A stretch of DNA of 64,000 bases from Streptomyces canus (lineage in GTDB: Bacteria; Actinomycetota; Actinomycetes; Streptomycetales; Streptomycetaceae). A program made the translations under genes and the position numbers. The stretch lies in assembly GCF_030816965.1 (NCBI RefSeq), contig NZ_JAUSYQ010000002.1:4747501-4811500 (forward strand), written 5' to 3'. This document shows positions 44,149 to 51,731 of this stretch, piece after piece. A model generated the notes under the pieces. That model was not told the DNA's origin. It worked only from the letters and a program-made list of their open reading frames with translations, and ran no database searches. How positions within the stretch are numbered: position 1 is the stretch's first letter; the number at the start of each line of letters is the position of its first letter.

Positions 44149-44355
44149 CTAGTAAGGCTGGTCGTCGCTCGCGTTGCAGCTGCAACCCGCCGTCTCGACA
44201 ACCTCGCCGTCCACGTCGGCGATGACGCGGAACTCGTTGTCTGCGATCGCCGGCGGGGTGACCGGGATGGGGAGCGTGCTGGCCGTCGCCTCGGGCGGGC
44301 GGCGTCCGATGGTGACCATCACCGGCTCGGGCCGGGTCAGGGTGGGTGCGGTCAT
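44149..44355 (-). CDS. Candidate RiPP precursor with Cys-Ser-Cys tail
   Basis: 68 residues. The start codon overlaps the stop of the radical-SAM gene (ATGA), and a terminator follows. The N-terminal 35 residues are Pro/Thr-rich; residues 36-56 (AIADNEFRVIADVDGEVVETA) look like a recognition segment with alternating strands; the C-terminus is GCSCNASDDQPY, with Cys58 and Cys60. Gene order, small size and clustered cysteines are typical of substrates of SPASM radical-SAM enzymes that make thioether or carbon crosslinks. I do not recognise the family. Alternatively it could be a small Fe-S or accessory protein. Confidence 0.7.
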   Translation of the reverse strand: MTAPTLTRPEPVMVTIGRRPPEATASTLPIPVTPPAIADNEFRVIADVDGEVVETAGCSCNASDDQPY

Positions 44356-45470
44356 GATCCGTAACCTCCGTGTTGGCAATAGAGTGAGCGGTCGTCCCCC
44401 GCCTCCTGATGGAGCTTGGCCATCGGTCGGCACGTGCGGCACGTGTCGGCCTTCGTGCAGCCAGAACAGCCACCGGTGCGGAGCTGTAGGGACTCGGCGA
44501 TGCCGCCGAGCCGGGCGAGGGCGTCGACGCCCTCGACCATGAGATTCACGCTCGGGTCGCGGCCGATCTTGCAGATAGACGCGATGCCGTGCGGATTGAC
44601 GTGGAAGAACGTGTGACCGGCGTTGCAGCCCGTGAAGACTCGCCGCGGCGTCAGGTACTTCTCGGCCTGCTGCGCGAGGGGTGCCGCTTCGCCGTGGATC
44701 GTCGGCGACATGTTGCTGAAGACCTGGTATGGGAATCCCCACCGCTCGTCGACCAGGCGGACCATGGCGTCGGTCTCGTGGGCGTTCTCCGCCGCGACGA
44801 TGATGTTGATCCGCACCGGCAGTCCGGCGTCCCGGCATTTGTCGAGCCCGCACGTGACTCGCTCGTACATGCCGCGGTTGCGGGTGACCGCCTCGTACGT
44901 GCCCGACGTCGCTCCGTACAGACTCACCGTCAGCCGGTACGGCCGAAGCCGCGTGAACAGCTCCTGTATCGGCTTCTTGTGGAGCTGGCTGCCGTTCGTC
45001 GAGACCTGGATCATCAGGCCGAGGCCGTATGCGTACTCGTACGCGGCGGCGAACTGCGGATCGATCAGCGCCTCACCGCCGGTGATCTGGAACCACAGCA
45101 CCCCGGCCTCGGCGAGCATGTCGAGCATCCGCGTCTTGTCCGCCCACCCCAGGCCCTCGAACCGCTTCTCGCCGAGGTAGCAGAATCCACAGTCGGCATC
45201 ACAGCCGAGGTTGATCTCCCACGATGCCCGGCCGAACCCGAACCGGGACCGCTCCCGGACGAGGACGGCCCTCCCGATGGTCGAGGCGAGCAGCCGCGTG
45301 TTCCAGGCGGCTTCCGTCGCCTGGTCGAGCCAGGGCGGGGCGGGCTGGTCCTCCGCGACGGCGGTCCGCAGTTCTTCGTACCGGTTCTCGGGGATCTGAA
45401 CACCGGCCGCGTGACCAGGCTGCAGGATGAGGTACTGGCCCAGGAAAGGGCTCACGAGCAGGGAATGCAC
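44352..45470 (-). CDS. Radical SAM/SPASM peptide-modifying enzyme
   Basis: 372 residues from GTG 45470, preferred because GGAGG lies 5 nt upstream (GTG 45476 overlaps that site). The radical-SAM cluster motif is CDADCGFC (Cx3Cx2C), followed by TGGEALIDPQ. The C-terminus is rich in cysteines (GCNAG, SICKIG, GGCSGCTKADTCRTCRP, YCQHG), as in SPASM domains that hold two auxiliary 4Fe-4S clusters. The first 90 residues could be a peptide-recognition domain. It is coupled to the downstream 68-residue peptide. Likely chemistry: a radical crosslink on that peptide. Confidence 0.88.
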   Translation of the reverse strand: MHSLLVSPFLGQYLILQPGHAAGVQIPENRYEELRTAVAEDQPAPPWLDQATEAAWNTRLLASTIGRAVLVRERSRFGFGRASWEINLGCDADCGFCYLGEKRFEGLGWADKTRMLDMLAEAGVLWFQITGGEALIDPQFAAAYEYAYGLGLMIQVSTNGSQLHKKPIQELFTRLRPYRLTVSLYGATSGTYEAVTRNRGMYERVTCGLDKCRDAGLPVRINIIVAAENAHETDAMVRLVDERWGFPYQVFSNMSPTIHGEAAPLAQQAEKYLTPRRVFTGCNAGHTFFHVNPHGIASICKIGRDPSVNLMVEGVDALARLGGIAESLQLRTGGCSGCTKADTCRTCRPMAKLHQEAGDDRSLYCQHGGYGS

Positions 45471-45794
45471 GAACACCTCCGAGAGGGTTGGTTGTCTGGT
45501 CGTGCTGCCATGACGTCGCGGCCGGAACGGAAAGAGTTGTGCCCGTGTCCGGGGTCGGACCGGACGTCAGCCGACGCGGCCGTTTGTTTTCGCGACTCGG
45601 CTGCATCTCACGGGCCCCCTGCCGGACACTCGCTGTCCCCTCGGTTGAGGATCGCCCAACCCTGAGAGGACACCGGCAGGGGAAGTACCTGCCCGCCTAC
45701 CGCGCCGCTCGGAAGATGCCGCGGGTGGGCGGGGCTTGAACGAGCCGTCTCCTGGCGCTCCGGCCGCTGTCCGGTCGAAGAGCGAGGATTCTGC

Positions 45795-45888
45795 CCCTGC
45801 CGCCGAGGGGGAGTTGCACCCGGCGGCAGGGAGTCTCAGCGGATGCCGCGTTGCCGCTCCACGTCCGTGACGTGTCTGCGGTGCCAGC
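45795..45888 (-). repeat. Duplicated 3' end and terminator of the GS-family gene
   Basis: About 94 bp matching 46867-46960 (with scattered substitutions and one indel): the last ~15 codons of the glutamine-synthetase-family gene plus its terminator. The hairpin arms CCCTGCCGCC and GGCGGCAGGG (45795-45831) are perfect here. The two copies lie in the same orientation on either side of the metalloprotease gene. Confidence 0.8.
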
Positions 45889-45922
45889 TCGGCTGCGGTG
45901 ATCGAAACCGGTCATCATTCAC
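45836..45922 (-). other. 28-codon micro-ORF carrying the GS C-terminal tail
   Basis: From a GTG preceded by AAGGGG, 28 codons end in RRHVTDVERQRGIR, which mirrors RTHVSDLERLRGIR at the C-terminus of the GS-family protein. It starts 14 bp after the protease stop and is followed by the duplicated terminator. It could be translated or merely be a scar of the duplication. Confidence 0.35.
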
Positions 45923-45935
45923 GACGACCGCCCCT

Positions 45936-46775
45936 TCATTGAGTTCTCAGCGCCGAAAAGCGGGCCTGCCAGGCGGCGACGTCATCGCTCGTCTCCTTTT
46001 GGGTGGGGACGAGATCCGGGCGATGCCACACCTGGTTGAAGACGTCGAGGCCGTAGGAGTTGACGATCTGGGACACGGTGTCGCAGGCCCGTCGGAACTG
46101 CTCTAGGGCCGCACGGCGATGTGGAGAGGCAGCAAGTTTCCGGTAGCGCCTGGAGGCATGCGGGCTGGCCTCAACGGTCGACACCGGCGCACCCAGGATC
46201 TTGGTGGTGATCTGCTGGTCGGCCCAGTACGCGTGCCCTTCCAGCAGGAAGGCGTAATCCCGGTCCGCGATGCCCCGCTGGGCCGGATAGAAAGTGTCCT
46301 GTGCTGCCCAGATGGCGCCGTCGCTGGCCGCGTACTGTGCCAGATGCGTCATCTCGTGGCCCAGAGCCTTGTACAGGAACGCCGTGTCATCGAGGCGGCC
46401 GCCGTGCCGTAACGCCTTGGGCAGCAGGACCAGTTCGGGGCGGCCGGGCTCGAACAGCACGGCCTGGCCGCCTATCGTCGGCCAGAACCGCTTGCGGAAG
46501 CGCTGCCTGCCAGCGCTCTGAATCCCGGCTTGGCGCAGAGCCTTGAGCGGAACATCAAGCTCCACGGTCTCCGAGTGCAGCTGCCGCTTTGCGCTGCGTC
46601 GGTGTTCCCGCTTCCAGTCGCGCACCGTCATGGTGCGGATGACCACGGGATCGGGCAGGGGAAGTCCGGTGACTGCCTCCACCAGCGGCAGGGTCTCGAC
46701 CGCGAGGGTGTCAAGACGCGCCGCGAGCGGGTCGAATCGAGGTCCGGCTTCATTGCGGACATCAACAGAAGGCAT
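45936..46775 (-). CDS. Zinc metalloprotease-like protein (HExxH)
   Basis: 279 residues without a signal peptide. HEMTH at about 140-144 sits in the helix YKALGHEMTHLAQY, and a Glu in FLLEGHAYWAD about 35 residues later could be the third zinc ligand (gluzincin-like). It is thus predicted to be a cytoplasmic zinc protease. Inside a RiPP locus it is the best candidate for leader-peptide removal, but it could serve another role. It is bracketed by duplicated ends of the GS-family gene, suggesting it was inserted or duplicated as a cassette. Confidence 0.75.
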   Translation of the reverse strand: MPSVDVRNEAGPRFDPLAARLDTLAVETLPLVEAVTGLPLPDPVVIRTMTVRDWKREHRRSAKRQLHSETVELDVPLKALRQAGIQSAGRQRFRKRFWPTIGGQAVLFEPGRPELVLLPKALRHGGRLDDTAFLYKALGHEMTHLAQYAASDGAIWAAQDTFYPAQRGIADRDYAFLLEGHAYWADQQITTKILGAPVSTVEASPHASRRYRKLAASPHRRAALEQFRRACDTVSQIVNSYGLDVFNQVWHRPDLVPTQKETSDDVAAWQARFSALRTQ

Positions 46776-46866
46776 GCGTTGCTTTCAGGTTGAGTGGGTC
46801 GTTGTCTGGCCCCTTGTCGCCCAGACCGGGGAGTAGCGATCCAGGGCTGGGCGGCAAGGAGCGGGG

Positions 46867-46903
46867 CCCTACCGCCGAGGGGGAGTCTCACCCGGCGGCA
46901 GGG
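46867..46903 (-). terminator. Terminator of the permease-GS unit
   Basis: Arms CCCTACCGCC and GGCGGCAGGG (one G-T) around a 17-nt loop, 3 bp after the stop codon of the GS-family gene. Confidence 0.75.
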
Positions 46904-46906
46904 GGC

Positions 46907-48268
46907 TCATCGGATGCCGCGGAGCCGTTCCAGGTCCGAGACGTGTGTGCGGTACCAGGCGAGTTCGGCCCGGGCTGCGTGGGCGTAGTGCCGCACGACG
47001 TCCTTGCCGAGCAGGGACTGGGCGATGGTGCTGTGCTCGAAGTGCTGGAGGGCCTCGGCGAGATCGGCGTAGAGGGGGATGGAGGCCCGGTCCTGGTAGG
47101 CGTCGCCGTCGCAGGCCGGCCGCGGCGACAGTTCCTCCTCGAGGCCGTGGGCCATCGCGGCGAGGTAGGCGGCCAGGGCGAGATAGGCGTTGGCGTCGGC
47201 GCCGGCGAGACGGACCTCAAGGTGGGCGCCGTTGCCGTGGCCGGTGACGCGGATCGCGCACCCGCGGTGATCGAATCCCCAGCTGTAGCGGGTGGGGGCG
47301 AACGAGTGCGGCTGGTAGCGCTTGTAGGCGTTGGGGGTGGGCGCATACAGCGGGGCCATGTGCGGCAGCGCGGAGAGCAGTCCCGCGATGGCCCGCTCCA
47401 TCAGGGGCGGCAGCTCTTGTCCCCGGTGGTGGGCGAATCCCGGCTCGTCGCGCTCGGTCCACAGCGACACGTGCAGGTGCAGTCCGCTGCCGACACCGGT
47501 CTCGGGGGCGGCCATGAACACGGGGACCATGCCGTGCCGCCCGGCGATGTCGCGGATGAGGTGACGGAAGACCGCGTAGTCGTCGCAGGCTTTCAGCGCC
47601 TCACCGTAGGCGAGCGTCACCTCGGTCTGGCCCGCTGCGCTTTCCGTTTTGATCGCCTCGTGGACGATGCCGACGTCGCGCATCGCATCGGCCAGGTGGC
47701 GGAAGACGTCGCTGACATGGGGCGGGTAGTACAGGCCGTAGTCGAAATTTTCACCCCACACCGGTGTCCGACCTGATGGCCCGTCCGAGTAGAGCACGAA
47801 CTCGCTCTCGACCCCCACCTTCACCACATAGCCCAGTTCGTGGAGCCGCTCGATCTGGGTTTCCAGCATGCGGCGGGGCGCCACCTCCACGGGAGTGCCG
47901 TCGTCGTGGACCGGCGTACCGAACACCAGGGCGGTGCCGGGCCGGTACGGCAGCATCCGCACGTTGTCCAGGTCCGGGGTGACGAGGAAGTCACCGAACC
48001 CCTGCTCCCAGCCGGTGAAGTCGAATCCGTCGAGAGGTGTCATATCGACGTCGGTCGCCAGGACGTAGGAGCACATCTCCGCCCCGTCGGTCATCCGTTC
48101 CAGGAACACCGGGGCGTTGAAAGTCTTGCCGAGGAGCCGACCCTGGAGGTCCGGCACGGCCAGCATGATGTCGGTGACAGACCGGTCCTTCAGCAGGCGC
48201 TGAAGCGTTTCCGGGGTCACCGGTCCTGTCGGCCACGGGGCGTCGGTGCGGTTGGTCTCTGCGTTCAT
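46907..48268 (-). CDS. Glutamine-synthetase-family amide ligase
   Basis: 453 residues. Metal-binding VGVESEFVLY, ATP/glutamate-site HLHVSLW, NAYKRYQPHSFAPTRYSWG and the C-terminal EVRLAGADANAYLAL are all present, so it looks active. The sequence is closer to gamma-glutamyl-polyamine/monoamine synthetases (GlnA3/PuuA-like) than to housekeeping GlnA, as the C-terminal adenylylation region is absent. The ATG shares one base with the permease stop (TGATG). With the permease it may take up and glutamylate an amine, or supply a modified glutamate to the peptide locus. Confidence 0.85.
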   Translation of the reverse strand: MNAETNRTDAPWPTGPVTPETLQRLLKDRSVTDIMLAVPDLQGRLLGKTFNAPVFLERMTDGAEMCSYVLATDVDMTPLDGFDFTGWEQGFGDFLVTPDLDNVRMLPYRPGTALVFGTPVHDDGTPVEVAPRRMLETQIERLHELGYVVKVGVESEFVLYSDGPSGRTPVWGENFDYGLYYPPHVSDVFRHLADAMRDVGIVHEAIKTESAAGQTEVTLAYGEALKACDDYAVFRHLIRDIAGRHGMVPVFMAAPETGVGSGLHLHVSLWTERDEPGFAHHRGQELPPLMERAIAGLLSALPHMAPLYAPTPNAYKRYQPHSFAPTRYSWGFDHRGCAIRVTGHGNGAHLEVRLAGADANAYLALAAYLAAMAHGLEEELSPRPACDGDAYQDRASIPLYADLAEALQHFEHSTIAQSLLGKDVVRHYAHAARAELAWYRTHVSDLERLRGIR

Positions 48269-49761
48269 CAGAAACCCTCACTGATCATGGCTTCGCCGGG
48301 CCGGGCCGCGCTGGCTGCGGTGAGCTGGTACTGCTGCTTGCCGCGGGTCAGCCAGGTGCCCCAGGCCAGCAGCAGCGCGGCCAGCAGGGTCACCCCGGCG
48401 TAGTTGAAGGAGTCGGCGGTGATCGGCGAGGACTGCGGCAGGCAGAACACGAGGGTGATGACCACGACGTAGACGACCGCGACGTACCCGATGGGCCGAC
48501 GCCAGCGCCCCAGGCTCCACGGGCCGGGCCGGTAGTCGCGGCCCTTGACCAGGGCGAGGAGAACGGGGATGCCGTAGGCCGGCGTCATACCGACCGCGTT
48601 GATCGCGGTGATCGCGCCATAGGCGGCAGGCGACCACAGGGCCGGCAGGGCAAGCACGAAGGGCACGACGATGACGAACCACACCGCCCGCGTGGGCGTC
48701 TTCGTACGGTCATTCACGATCCGCCAGCTCTGCCAGCCCGGCAGGGCCCGGCTGCGGGAGAAGGCGTAGACCATGCGGCTCGCCGCGGCGACCTCCGCGT
48801 TACCGCAGAACAGCATCGCCACGATGACGACCAGGAGCAGCGCCTTGGCCCCGCTCGCGCCGAGGACGTCGAGGAAGATCTGCGCGGGCGGCACCCCGGT
48901 CGCAGAGTTCTGCGTAGCCGTGTAGTCCTGCATGGCGAACAGCAGCCCGGCCAGGAGAACGAACCCGGCCGCCCAGGAGACCCAGATGGAGCGGACGATG
49001 CCCTTGGGCGCGGAGGTCTGCGCGTCGTTGGTCTCCTCGGCCACGTGGGCGGAGGCGTCGTAGCCGCAGAACGTGTAACCGGCCAACAACGAGCCAATGA
49101 GAAGCACGTAGAAGGGGCTGGAGAAGCCGGTGTCGTTGTGGAAGTGCGTGAACACGAAGCTCGCCGACTGATGCTGGGCCGGGGCGATGGTGAGGGCGCC
49201 GACAATGACGGCCACGCCAAGCAGCTGCCACCACACGGATATCGAGTTCAGCACGGTGACCAGGCGCACCCCGGCCGAGTTCAGCAGCCCGTGCAGGAGC
49301 AGGATGCACGCGAAGATGGTCATCGTGGTGCCGTCCGTGGGGGTGATGCCCCACTGCATCTGCGCGAAGGCTCCGGCGAAGGTGGCGGCCCCGTAGTCGA
49401 TACCGGCGATCGCACCGAGCAGGCCCAGCAGGTTCAGCCACCCTGTCACCCAGCCCCAGCCGGCCCCGCCGAGCTTGTCGGCCATGAAGTACGGGCCGCC
49501 GCTGGTGGGGTAGGCGGAGACGACATCGGCCAGGGACAGGCCGACCAGCAGCGTCATGAAGCCGATGATGATCCACGTGCCGAGCATGACCACCGGGCCG
49601 CCGTGGCCCAGGCCGAACCCGAACAAGCTCATGCCGCCGGCCAGGATGCAGATGACCGAGAAGCTGATCGCGAAATTGCCGAAGGGCCCCATCTTGCGGG
49701 ACAGCTCGGGTTTGATCCCGAGGGCAGCCAGGACGTCATCGTCACTGGCTGGTGCAGTCAT
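48268..49761 (-). CDS. APC-superfamily amino acid/amine permease
   Basis: 497 residues with twelve transmembrane helices. The first helix FAISFSVICILAGGMSLFGFG and the helix-3 motif SAYPTSGGPYFMADKLGG are typical of APC permeases of the AAT/GABA-amine group. It is translationally coupled to the GS-family ligase downstream. Comparable permease-ligase pairs handle putrescine, GABA or ethanolamine. It probably imports the amine or amino acid substrate. The ribosome site is weak. Confidence 0.88.
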   Translation of the reverse strand: MTAPASDDDVLAALGIKPELSRKMGPFGNFAISFSVICILAGGMSLFGFGLGHGGPVVMLGTWIIIGFMTLLVGLSLADVVSAYPTSGGPYFMADKLGGAGWGWVTGWLNLLGLLGAIAGIDYGAATFAGAFAQMQWGITPTDGTTMTIFACILLLHGLLNSAGVRLVTVLNSISVWWQLLGVAVIVGALTIAPAQHQSASFVFTHFHNDTGFSSPFYVLLIGSLLAGYTFCGYDASAHVAEETNDAQTSAPKGIVRSIWVSWAAGFVLLAGLLFAMQDYTATQNSATGVPPAQIFLDVLGASGAKALLLVVIVAMLFCGNAEVAAASRMVYAFSRSRALPGWQSWRIVNDRTKTPTRAVWFVIVVPFVLALPALWSPAAYGAITAINAVGMTPAYGIPVLLALVKGRDYRPGPWSLGRWRRPIGYVAVVYVVVITLVFCLPQSSPITADSFNYAGVTLLAALLLAWGTWLTRGKQQYQLTAASAARPGEAMISEGF

Positions 49762-49873
49762 GGCAGCGCTTCTGTGAGACACCAGAGATCCACTTTCAGG
49801 TGAAGAAGGGGAGACGGATGGGTCAGGGGCGCGTTGGCGACCTGGCGGTGCCCGGCTGTGCGCCACGGCGCTG

Positions 49874-50998
49874 CTATCGCAAGACGGACGCGCGGATGCG
49901 GAGGAATGCGTCTGTCCAGTCCCGAGAGCGGCCGAGGCTGGCGTTGACGTCTTTCCAGGGCTGCGGCATGGCGTAGGGGCCCATCGCCTTGAACACCCAC
50001 GCGGCCCGGTCGTCTTCTCCGCAGGCCACCAGGGCATGAGCCAGATGGCTCAGATCGGAGATCGAGAGCCACGGGTATTCGGTGGCCGGAAGAGGCGCGA
50101 ACCATTCGTCGTAGGCCCGGCAGGCGTAGTGCCGCACCTGCGCGGTCTGCCAGAACTGGAGCGCGCCGCCCCGACCGTCGCCGTGCCGCTCCCGGTAGAG
50201 GTCCAGGAGCGAGTACACAGGCAGCATGAGCAGCTCAGGATTCGACAGCCTGCCGGACACGAGCCAGGCCGAGAACTGCATGGCGGCCGCTGCCCCGCCG
50301 CCGCGGTACAGGAAGTACTCGCGCATGCGGTGATGGCTCTCCCGGTTGCCGGGGTGGAGCCGGTTGACCTCGTCCAGGAGCGGCCACGGCCCCCGATAGT
50401 GCATGGCGGGATCGTCCAGCTGATCCCACGGAGCCCGGCGCCTCTGTGCGTAGGGGTCGAAGTAGCTCGCCGAGTACGGGAGTTGGGTGAGGTGCAGGCG
50501 GCCGATCCACCGCACCGGACACTCCGGCCACAGGTGGTCCAGCCTCCGCCACTCCTGCTGGGCCAGGGCCGCGGCACGCCCCACCACCTGCTGACGCTCG
50601 CCCTTGCGGTAGGCCTCCACTGCCGCCCGGGTGAGCGCCCGCGCCCACATCATGCAGGCGTGCGGACTGTCTGGCTCCTCATCCCGCCATGCCTTGAAGA
50701 CACCGGCCTCCCCCGCGCCGGCGGCGAGAAGCTGGCTGCGGCTCGTACGCAATGCCCAGTGCGAACCCGTCCGCGACAACAGGTCACGGGCGGCCGAGTA
50801 GCGCCCCAGCTTTAGATCCTCCAGTGCTGCCCGCAGGTCTGTGTCCTCACCGATCGGACTGACGATCAGGGTCATGTCACGTAAGGGCACTCGTGGTTCT
50901 CCGCGGCGTGTGGGGATGGCGCTGGTCGCTAACGAGTCAGGCATGAGGGCCTCGGGGAGGGGGAGCGCGGGCGCAGCGGCGAAGGCATCGCCGTTCAC
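49874..50998 (-). CDS. Unknown protein A of the RiPP-like locus
   Basis: 374 residues, mostly helical with Trp/Arg-rich stretches (QEWRRLDHLWPECPVRWIGRL; YRGPWPLLDEVNRLHPGNRESHHRMREYFLYRGG). The pattern suggests helical repeats, like a TPR-type scaffold. GTG 50998 overlaps the upstream stop (GTGA), so it is coupled to unknown protein B. No catalytic motif is visible. Location upstream of permease, ligase and protease suggests a part in the same pathway. Confidence 0.65.
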   Translation of the reverse strand: MNGDAFAAAPALPLPEALMPDSLATSAIPTRRGEPRVPLRDMTLIVSPIGEDTDLRAALEDLKLGRYSAARDLLSRTGSHWALRTSRSQLLAAGAGEAGVFKAWRDEEPDSPHACMMWARALTRAAVEAYRKGERQQVVGRAAALAQQEWRRLDHLWPECPVRWIGRLHLTQLPYSASYFDPYAQRRRAPWDQLDDPAMHYRGPWPLLDEVNRLHPGNRESHHRMREYFLYRGGGAAAAMQFSAWLVSGRLSNPELLMLPVYSLLDLYRERHGDGRGGALQFWQTAQVRHYACRAYDEWFAPLPATEYPWLSISDLSHLAHALVACGEDDRAAWVFKAMGPYAMPQPWKDVNASLGRSRDWTDAFLRIRASVLR

Positions 50999-51543
50999 AG
51001 GCCACCTACTTCAGCCAGCGCCGCCCGCCCGCGGTGGCACAGATCCCCCACCTCATCCATGTAGGTCAGGTCTCCGGGGGACTCCATCGGGACACACCAG
51101 TACGAGCGCCCGCGCGGCTCGGTGAGGTGGGTCGCAGGTACGCCGAGGAACGTGTCACGGCCGAGGCGCCCCACCTCGGGGAAGTCCCGTCCTCTCCACG
51201 GCCATCGCGTGGCCCCGCCTACCAGGGCGTAGTAACGCTGCGCGTGGAGATCCATGAACACCGCGCCTCCACTGAAGAAGCGGCGCAGGAAGTCGTCCAC
51301 CTCGTTGAGGTCATCCGTCCTGGCCGCCGCCCACACCAGACGGGCGGGGATACGCATAGCGGAGAGGACGCCGCCGCAGCACAGGAGCGCGATGCCCTGG
51401 TCAGCCCATTGGGAACGCGCCACTTCCCGGTCATCTGCGGCGGTCAGGAGCCACTGGGAGACGGCGAATTGCCGCTCCTTAAGCATCATCACGGCTTCCC
51501 CCTCCACCTCGTCCGCCGCAGCTCGTTGCAGCTCTCCTTTCAC
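50995..51543 (-). CDS. Unknown protein B at the head of the RiPP-like locus
   Basis: Up to 182 residues (GTG 51543), or 165 if the GTG at 51492 is used; the latter has GGAGGGGG 5 nt upstream and is the better site. The sequence has a central LLCCGGVLSAMRIPARLVW segment and an aromatic-rich C-terminal half (TRWPWRGRDFPEVGRLGRDTF; SYWCVPMESPGDLTYMDEVGDL). I do not recognise it. Coupled by overlap with protein A, it is the first gene of the leftward unit, divergent from the XRE regulator. Confidence 0.6.
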   Translation of the reverse strand: MKGELQRAAADEVEGEAVMMLKERQFAVSQWLLTAADDREVARSQWADQGIALLCCGGVLSAMRIPARLVWAAARTDDLNEVDDFLRRFFSGGAVFMDLHAQRYYALVGGATRWPWRGRDFPEVGRLGRDTFLGVPATHLTEPRGRSYWCVPMESPGDLTYMDEVGDLCHRGRAALAEVGGL

Positions 51544-51612
51544 CGGGCTACCTCCGCTCTCTCGTCACCGTGGAGCCTCGCCCTACGGCTGGGGAAGACG
51601 TCCGCACATCCG

Positions 51613-51646
51613 AGGTAACCGCTTAACTACCTGGCGTTGACAGGTA
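51613..51646. promoter_or_regulatory. Candidate operator of the XRE-TPR regulator
   Basis: Three half-sites: AGGTA (51613-51617), TACCTG (51628-51633) and CAGGTA (51641-51646). The last two form a perfect inverted repeat with a 7-bp spacer, which overlaps a TTGACA box (51637-51642). It lies in the 188-bp divergent promoter gap. Confidence 0.6.
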
Positions 51647-51731
51647 ATTGCGGGAGCGGTCTCTACGCGGCCAACCGGAAATTTTTACCTTCCGCCTCTG
51701 CCGTAGGCACGGATCGCTCTACCGTGAGGAC

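Noticed and set aside
39898..44355. Possible CRISPR or toxin-antitoxin content in the accessory island
   Set aside because: No regularly spaced repeats with unique spacers are present, and no recognisable toxin-antitoxin pair is found; the small genes are better explained as peptide precursors.
45477..45790. Open frames between the radical SAM gene and the duplicated terminator
   Set aside because: Both strands give only shifted, Arg/Pro-rich translations; I treat it as leader/promoter sequence of the radical SAM unit.
46907..48268. Housekeeping glutamine synthetase (glnA)
   Set aside because: Coupling to an APC permease, lack of the C-terminal adenylylation region and closer likeness to gamma-glutamyl-amine ligases argue against the housekeeping enzyme.
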